From assembly GCF_046097095.1 (NCBI RefSeq), contig NZ_CP175698.1:2666001-2730000 (forward strand): 64,000 bases of DNA. Direction: 5' to 3'. Under the pieces are notes generated by a model, which saw nothing but the letters and a program-made list of their open reading frames with translations, made no database searches and had not been told where the DNA came from. This document shows, one piece after another, positions 59,719-64,000 of this stretch. The stretch comes from Natrinema sp046097095 (GTDB taxonomy: Archaea; Halobacteriota; Halobacteria; Halobacteriales; Natrialbaceae). How positions within the stretch are numbered: position 1 is the first letter of the stretch; every line of letters starts with the position of its first letter. The translations under genes and the position numbers were made by a program.

Positions 59719-60833
59719 GAGACGACAAAGGTCGGTACGTAACGCCAGAAGACAAAGAACTTAGCGAGGAAATGGAAGAACTGCGAGGACGCTATCTCAC
59801 ATCCCTCACCTCACAGAAAACGGGAACGAGCGATCGGACACGAGACACTCGGCGAAGAGAAGTCGGGTACTGGCTGCAGTTCTGCGCAGTGAACGACATC
59901 GACCCTCTCGCTGCAGAGGAACGCGACGTCCGCGGGTACATACAAGGCATCACGGACCTCGCAGACACGACAATTCACTCCTACTTCACGTCAATCCAGT
60001 CGTTTTACTCGATCATCAGTAACGACGCCGCGGACGATAGCCTTGAACTCGTCAACGACGGTGAGCACCCTTGCGATGATATCAGTCTAAAAGACGACTA
60101 TGGTATCACCAGAACATCGGAGTACAAGAAACAGCACGTGATCTCGGCGAACGACCTTGACAATGCGCGGGACAACGACGACGTCATCGCCCTTCGCCCA
60201 GATGCTGTTGAACAACTCTTTGACGCTGTGCCCGGTAAGCGACGGGAAACGCGACTTCGGAACGAGGTGATCGTACGCCTCTCGTGGTATACCGGTACTC
60301 GGAGTGTGGAGTTGTCGAAGATGCGTATCGAGAACATTGACTGGGACAGGTGTATAATCAATATTGAGTCCGCCAAAATCGATCCCAGCGAAAATCCAGG
60401 TCTTGCCCGACGGAACGTCGTCTTTCCCCAAGAATTCAGATTGACACTCAGAAGGTGGTGTGAGCAGATGAGACACTCATTTTCCGGGCAGGTCACACCG
60501 GAGGAGGGACGAATCCTGTGCACGACGCATAATGATGAGATGCAGCCAGCGGATATCAACGATGTGATTAAGCAAACCGCGTGGAACGCTGGGCTACAGC
60601 GACCGCTGCGACCCGCGGATCCAGACCCGGAGGATGAAGTCTATGAGTGGTTCGTTACGTCACATCGTCTCCGCCGGTCAGCGATTAGCCACTGGGTTAA
60701 CGACATCGACACTATCGACATCAACCAAGCTAGGCTCTTAGCAGGCCACGCTCAACTCTCACAGACTATCGATTACGTCGAAGACGATAGCGATTCACTC
60801 GCAGAAGACTATCAGTGCGGGATGCAGGCGTAA
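59715..60833 (+). CDS. Tyrosine recombinase / integrase
   Basis: A 372-residue phage-type integrase. A SAM-like core-binding domain (about 25-110) precedes the catalytic domain. The catalytic set is complete: Arg196 (TGTRSVEL), Lys221 (SAK), His317 and Arg320 (SHRLRRSA), His345 (AGHAQ) and nucleophile Tyr354 (IDYVED). It should be active. The order, with a small gene overlapping its start, recalls integrase operons of haloarchaeal proviruses such as SNJ2, but family placement needs a search. The next gene converges on it with a 2-nt gap. Confidence 0.9.
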   Translation: MRDDKGRYVTPEDKELSEEMEELRGRYLTSLTSQKTGTSDRTRDTRRREVGYWLQFCAVNDIDPLAAEERDVRGYIQGITDLADTTIHSYFTSIQSFYSIISNDAADDSLELVNDGEHPCDDISLKDDYGITRTSEYKKQHVISANDLDNARDNDDVIALRPDAVEQLFDAVPGKRRETRLRNEVIVRLSWYTGTRSVELSKMRIENIDWDRCIINIESAKIDPSENPGLARRNVVFPQEFRLTLRRWCEQMRHSFSGQVTPEEGRILCTTHNDEMQPADINDVIKQTAWNAGLQRPLRPADPDPEDEVYEWFVTSHRLRRSAISHWVNDIDTIDINQARLLAGHAQLSQTIDYVEDDSDSLAEDYQCGMQA

Positions 60834-60835
60834 CG

Positions 60836-61669
60836 TTACTCTATTGAATCCGTTAGCTGCCCGAGCCCGTACCGATTCGGGTGCCCTTCGATTGCACGGG
60901 TGATCGTTCGCGGAGACACATCAAGGCGCTCTGCAGCCTTCCGCTTCGATAGCCCGTCAGGACTGTCATCCAGCACCATCGACAACACAGCTCGCACCTC
61001 ATCAAAATTATCAGCGGTCTCCAGTTCACCGTCATCGTCGTAGGTGAATCCCAGCGGCGCGCGACCGCGTGAACGATCGAACCCATCACACCAGTCCCGC
61101 ACGTCCCGCATCTCCGTTTCTCGCTGTAACTCTAAACCAGCACTATCGAGCCCATCCAATACCCCTATTATCCCGTCGCTGGAATCACCATCAATATTCA
61201 CACAAGCACTTGTCAGGTGGATTGTCGCGCCAGCAGCAACGAACGCCGAAACACGATCCTGGATCTCTTCATGTGTTTCACCGAGTGCTGCGATACTGTT
61301 GACGACGATATCGTCGGCATCAATAACATCATTATCCAGCGCATTGACCGCTGACCTCACGTGCGTCCGGTCAGGATCGATTCCTATCGCAATTGCAACC
61401 CCGTCAATGTTGACGCAGGTATCCTCATATTCCCAGCTTCCTTTAGCCACCGTCTCTTCCATGCCCATTTTGAGTGTTTCATCGACCCAGGACTGACCGA
61501 TAGTCTGACGGGCTGACTCTAAGCACGACCGTACTGCACTGCCAAGTTCACGCCGTGTTGCTGCATGCGCGATGACGATGCTGTTGACACTGGCAGTATC
61601 CTCATCACCAGTGTCGATGTCTGTAAGTTCTAACTGTGTCATCTTACGGTTAGAGTTTCTGTGTCGCAT
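60836..61669 (-). CDS. Serine-recombinase-like protein lacking active-site residues
   Basis: A 277-residue protein that follows the plan of a serine resolvase. Seen: a first strand SIVIAHAATRRE where resolvases have YARVSTxxQ; DIVVNSIAALGET (121-132) where they have LVVWKLDRLGRS; AGATIHLTSACVNID (146-160) where they have RGVRFRSLTEGID; RGRAPLGF (201-208); and a C-terminal helix-turn-helix SKRKAAERLDVSPRTITRAI (241-260). The catalytic Ser and the usual Asp/Arg residues are replaced. I infer a DNA-binding protein derived from a recombinase. An ATG at 61642 is also possible. An iteron array lies right upstream. Confidence 0.6.
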   Translation of the reverse strand: MRHRNSNRKMTQLELTDIDTGDEDTASVNSIVIAHAATRRELGSAVRSCLESARQTIGQSWVDETLKMGMEETVAKGSWEYEDTCVNIDGVAIAIGIDPDRTHVRSAVNALDNDVIDADDIVVNSIAALGETHEEIQDRVSAFVAAGATIHLTSACVNIDGDSSDGIIGVLDGLDSAGLELQRETEMRDVRDWCDGFDRSRGRAPLGFTYDDDGELETADNFDEVRAVLSMVLDDSPDGLSKRKAAERLDVSPRTITRAIEGHPNRYGLGQLTDSIE

Positions 61670-61715
61670 GGTGTAAGCTTTCGCGGGGAGTTTCTGGAGA
61701 TGTTAGTATGGTTTT

Positions 61716-61840
61716 CGCAGAATCCTTACGCAGAAAGGATATGGCGTGGCGGAAACCCTACGCAGAAGGAAAACACCGGTGGCAGAAACCCTACGCGGAA
61801 GTGAAAACACCCTACGCGGAAACCCCTCGCAGAAACCCTG
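61716..61840. repeat. Iteron array
   Basis: Five copies of a 13-nt word close to ACCCTACGCRGAA begin at 61723, 61755, 61788, 61809 and 61822, with a further CGCAGAA at 61716 and a partial copy after 61835. Spacings 32, 33, 21 and 13 nt put most copies on one face of the helix. The array lies 50-170 bp before the start of the recombinase-like gene. Confidence 0.75.
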
Positions 61841-61852
61841 AGACCACCTCAC

Positions 61853-61866
61853 CTCAACTAGTTGAG
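61853..61866. repeat. 14-bp palindrome beside the iterons
   Basis: CTCAACTAGTTGAG is a perfect palindrome 19 bp after the last iteron core. It could be an operator for a dimeric protein, though palindromes of this size also occur by chance. Confidence 0.4.
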
Positions 61867-62057
61867 TGTTCTTAACTTCGCGCGGGTTCTAAGGCCATTA
61901 GAAGCCGCGCCAGGAAATCTCTAGCCTTCGACTGCGTTTGGCGCGGGTCTATACCGGCCGATCTCGTCCGAAGACGTGTGTTGATATGGAGTAGGTGGAG
62001 GATTTACCTCCCAAGAGTTTGATATTTTCTATCGTCACTGTGACTGCCCGCTCACGC

Positions 62058-62091
62058 GCCGCTGGGCTTCGAGGACTATTCGCCCAGCGGC
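62058..62091. repeat. Hairpin with 10-bp stem
   Basis: GCCGCTGGGC (62058-62067) pairs perfectly with GCCCAGCGGC (62082-62091) around a 14-nt loop. In an element's non-coding region it may be a replication start, small-RNA stem or recombination site. Confidence 0.45.
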
Positions 62092-62852
62092 CAGTGGCCA
62101 GTGTCATGGCCCTGCGCCAACCCGGGGTGCCGGCACGACACGCGCACGAGCAGTCCAACCACGACACGCGCGAAACTACCAACGACCACCGTCCAGCTCA
62201 CACACCGCTAGTACTCACCCCTAACCGGCCTGGCGACACCGTCAACACGCGATCGGGCGCGCTAAGGGGCAGCTGAGGACACCACGACCATCGATACTGA
62301 CACGCGTGAAACGCTCACCGTCCACACGCGAGCGCGGCAGGTGCCGCGCCCTCCCTTGACACATACTCGACTCCCTCCGTACGTGTCACCGTTCGACCGC
62401 ATTTACTCAGCTACTATCTCAGAGTTCATTTCGCTGGGGGTGCGCCTGCCCAAAATGTAGGACATATCATCACTGATCCGTGTTGGTCTGGTGTCGTGAA
62501 TGGCTTTCATTAGTTTGATAGTTTGGGTTGGCGGTGCTGGCAAGATGATCCACTATCGTCTAGAGAATATGAACCGTGCGAGGTGAGTTGTCTACGGGAC
62601 GCAGGAGTGGGAGGGGGCATCGCCACTCTACGAGGTTTTAAACGTGCAAGGTTGATAGGGGGAGGTACGGACGCACACGAGCCCGATACAATCCCTTACT
62701 GACCGCGGGTGCGAATCGCGGGGATGGTCAGTCTCGCGCGGTACTCGTGTTGCCCAGCAATCAGCCTCACGGCTTGGGTGACACGATGCGAGACACCACA
62801 CACAACACATTGACCGCGACTGACGAGACGCATAGTAACACTTCTGACGCCA

Positions 62853-63125
62853 GTGACGACCAGGACGAGAGCGACGACGACACTACCAAGGAGCGTCCCG
62901 CGACCCGTTCCAGCGGGACCGTCCTCAGAGAAGATTTTTTTTCGAGACGGCTTCCGAGAGTGTCCCCACGATGCTTACGAACGAGAACAGAGAACCTGGA
63001 AACCACCGGATGGGGGCGGGTTGGGAGCGAAAGCGCCCGACCTGCCGACCCGCATCTCCCCCTCGATCACTGCTGCTACTACTACTGTTACGTGCCAGAA
63101 CGTTACGTACGTACGTACAGACTGA
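62853..63125 (+). CDS. Doubtful small ORF of the element
   Basis: A 90-codon frame whose middle (SSEKIFFRDGFRECPHDAYE) looks more like protein than the other frames here. The ends are Thr/Arg-rich and poor. An eight-T run (62935-62942) inside it follows a 7-bp stem (62895-62901 with 62913-62919), so this stretch may instead be a terminator. The call is uncertain. Confidence 0.3.
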   Translation: MTTRTRATTTLPRSVPRPVPAGPSSEKIFFRDGFRECPHDAYEREQRTWKPPDGGGLGAKAPDLPTRISPSITAATTTVTCQNVTYVRTD

Positions 63126-63171
63126 TACGTTCGTGTCAGTCCGGCACGTCGTCGCTCACGGGGTGGTCAGC

Positions 63172-64000
63172 GTGACCACTTCGTCCCGCGTGAAGCTCGG
63201 GTGGGAAGTCCCGGACGACCGATGGGCCGAGTACACCGCTAAAGTCGAGGAAGAGTGGGGTGAATACCGTTTATACGCCGGCATCCAGATCGAGGTGTCT
63301 TGGCGTGAGTACCGCGATGTCCACCCCCTGGAGGACCACGCTAACCGTCTCCTGGAGGCGGCCGGACTCTCTCGTGAGACGGACGAGAAAAATAATCTCT
63401 CCGGGATTCCGTCTCTCGCCGACACCGAGTCAAGTCGGCAGTTCGTCCGCGTCCACGAGGACGTCAAACACGAGATGGAGCAATACGCTGCGGCGAACGA
63501 TCTCTCGAAACACGAGGTTCTACGCGGTGTGATCGCTTGGTACCTCGGTGGGAGTCGAGAGGAGCGCCTCGTTGAGAAGTTCGACCGCGTCGTCCCCGAA
63601 GCAGAGCGGGCCTTCGCGGAGGCCACCGACGACGGCCCAGACACTGCGGACGGCCTCTCGAAGACTGAGCGCGTCACCCGGAAGATTGCTCGCTCCCTCG
63701 GGGATAGCTTCTCCGAGAACGACCTTGAAGACGCCATCGACGCTGAGACCACCGGGACGGCCTACTTCCACGACGAGTACACGCCGCGCGTGGTGGAGTA
63801 TAAGGGCGTGAAGCGCTGGGAGACCGACGACCGTCCCGACGTCTTCCTCCCGCCGGAAAATTGGAAGGAGAAACAGACGACGGAGATAATCTCCGAGCTC
63901 GGCGGCGACTACGAGACGCCACCGCCGGCGTTCACCCGGGAAGAGTTCGCGCAGGCGGCTACCAACGCGGGCATTGAGGTGTGGCCGGAGAACCGGGAGA
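63172..64000 (+). CDS. Element protein with ribbon-helix-helix-like segment (3' end beyond window)
   Basis: Open for 276 codons from GTG 63172 to the edge. The frame is also open upstream but gives Leu/Arg-rich sequence, so the GTG (or GTG 63163) is preferred. The product is acidic. Residues about 85-125 (SRQFVRVHEDVKHEM, AAANDLSKHEVLRGVIAWYLGG) have the strand-helix-helix look of a CopG/RHH protein. Later parts (KTERVTRKIARSLGDSFSEND, YKGVKRWETDD) match no family I know. It could be a replication or copy-control protein of the element. Confidence 0.65.
   Translation, partial: MTTSSRVKLGWEVPDDRWAEYTAKVEEEWGEYRLYAGIQIEVSWREYRDVHPLEDHANRLLEAAGLSRETDEKNNLSGIPSLADTESSRQFVRVHEDVKHEMEQYAAANDLSKHEVLRGVIAWYLGGSREERLVEKFDRVVPEAERAFAEATDDGPDTADGLSKTERVTRKIARSLGDSFSENDLEDAIDAETTGTAYFHDEYTPRVVEYKGVKRWETDDRPDVFLPPENWKEKQTTEIISELGGDYETPPPAFTREEFAQAATNAGIEVWPENRE

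Larger units (their letters stand above)
61670..62785. other. Long non-coding region with repeats
   Basis: About 1.1 kb with no convincing gene. It holds the iteron array (61716-61840), a 14-bp palindrome (61853-61866), two GCGCGGGT-YTA words near 61880 and 61939, a 10-bp-stem hairpin (62058-62091), and two related stretches beginning GACACGCGYGAAAC (62164 and 62302). Such a layout is typical of a replication origin or partition site. Short frames here lack protein character. Confidence 0.5.
59091..64000. mobile_element. Integrated element (left part; right end beyond window)
   Basis: Just past secY the composition shifts: codons such as AGA, TTA and ATA become common and G+C visibly drops. 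The stretch has a tyrosine integrase gene, DNA-binding-like genes, an iteron array and long non-coding DNA. This looks like an integrated plasmid or a temperate virus of the pleolipovirus kind. Neither attachment site can be named, because the right end is not in view. Confidence 0.65.

Noticed and set aside
61723..61834. CRISPR array reading of the repeats in the element
   Set aside because: Repeats are only about 13 nt and spacers are short and uneven; there are no cas genes. Iterons explain it better.
61995..62276. 93-codon frame in the non-coding part of the element
   Set aside because: Composition is neither acidic nor patterned, and it runs through the hairpin at 62058-62091.
62747..63175. 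142-codon frame with an acidic start and CCYYYCY run
   Set aside because: The acidic start is plausible, but the second half is Cys/Arg-rich and crosses an eight-T run. At most the first 50 codons could be real.

Overview
The window is a piece of a haloarchaeal chromosome. The evidence is high G+C, very acidic predicted proteins, leaderless genes with a TATA-like box about 25-30 nt upstream, an archaeal ribosomal-protein super-operon (eS4, eL32 and eL19 among the universal proteins, RNase P subunit Rnp1, archaeal SecY), HalOD1-domain proteins, and PAS/GAF histidine kinases of halophile type. A genus in the Natrinema/Haloterrigena group is plausible, but I cannot fix it from sequence alone.

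Layout. 1-3.1 kb: the edge of a lipoprotein gene, a HalOD1 protein, a conserved small protein and a PAS-GAF histidine kinase. 3.7-7.6 kb: an ABC exporter (ATPase plus two FtsX-like permeases) and a one-pass membrane protein. 7.7-19.7 kb: Lhr-type helicase, a second histidine kinase, a NodB-like lipoprotein, archaetidylserine decarboxylase, an EamA transporter, an RNase HI-like protein, DUF2240 and a HAD phosphatase. 19.8-28.4 kb: a catabolic stretch with four unrelated dehalogenase-type folds (DehI, two type II HAD haloacid dehalogenases, a cis-3-chloroacrylate-dehalogenase-like tautomerase, and an alpha/beta hydrolase with an Asp nucleophile), plus an SDR, a VOC protein, a flavoprotein and a redoxin. 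28.5-44 kb: pyrF, a GTPBP1-like GTPase, an AhpD-like protein, a third large histidine kinase, the proC-proB-proA operon, mch, small regulators, a tandem UspA, and a lipoprotein; tRNA-Gly follows.

44.6-59.06 kb is one tightly packed unit of 25 genes: a SPOUT methyltransferase, then rpl3 to rpl15, then secY. Genes commonly overlap by 1-10 nt, so translation is probably coupled. It holds the archaeal equivalents of the bacterial S10 and spc operons, with rnp1 inserted.

Directly after secY and a terminator-like hairpin, base composition changes and an integrated element begins that runs off the right edge. It has a DNA-binding-like gene, a tyrosine integrase with all catalytic residues, a divergent gene that looks like a serine recombinase stripped of its active site, an iteron array just upstream of that gene, about 1.5 kb with few or no genes, and a truncated gene with a ribbon-helix-helix-like segment. 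This element is the most likely place for a little-described system. The second is the dehalogenase neighbourhood.

Other marks of mobility are a decayed duplicate of the 3' half of tRNA-Gly next to the intact tRNA, and an 86-bp MITE-like inverted repeat between uspA and a lipoprotein gene.
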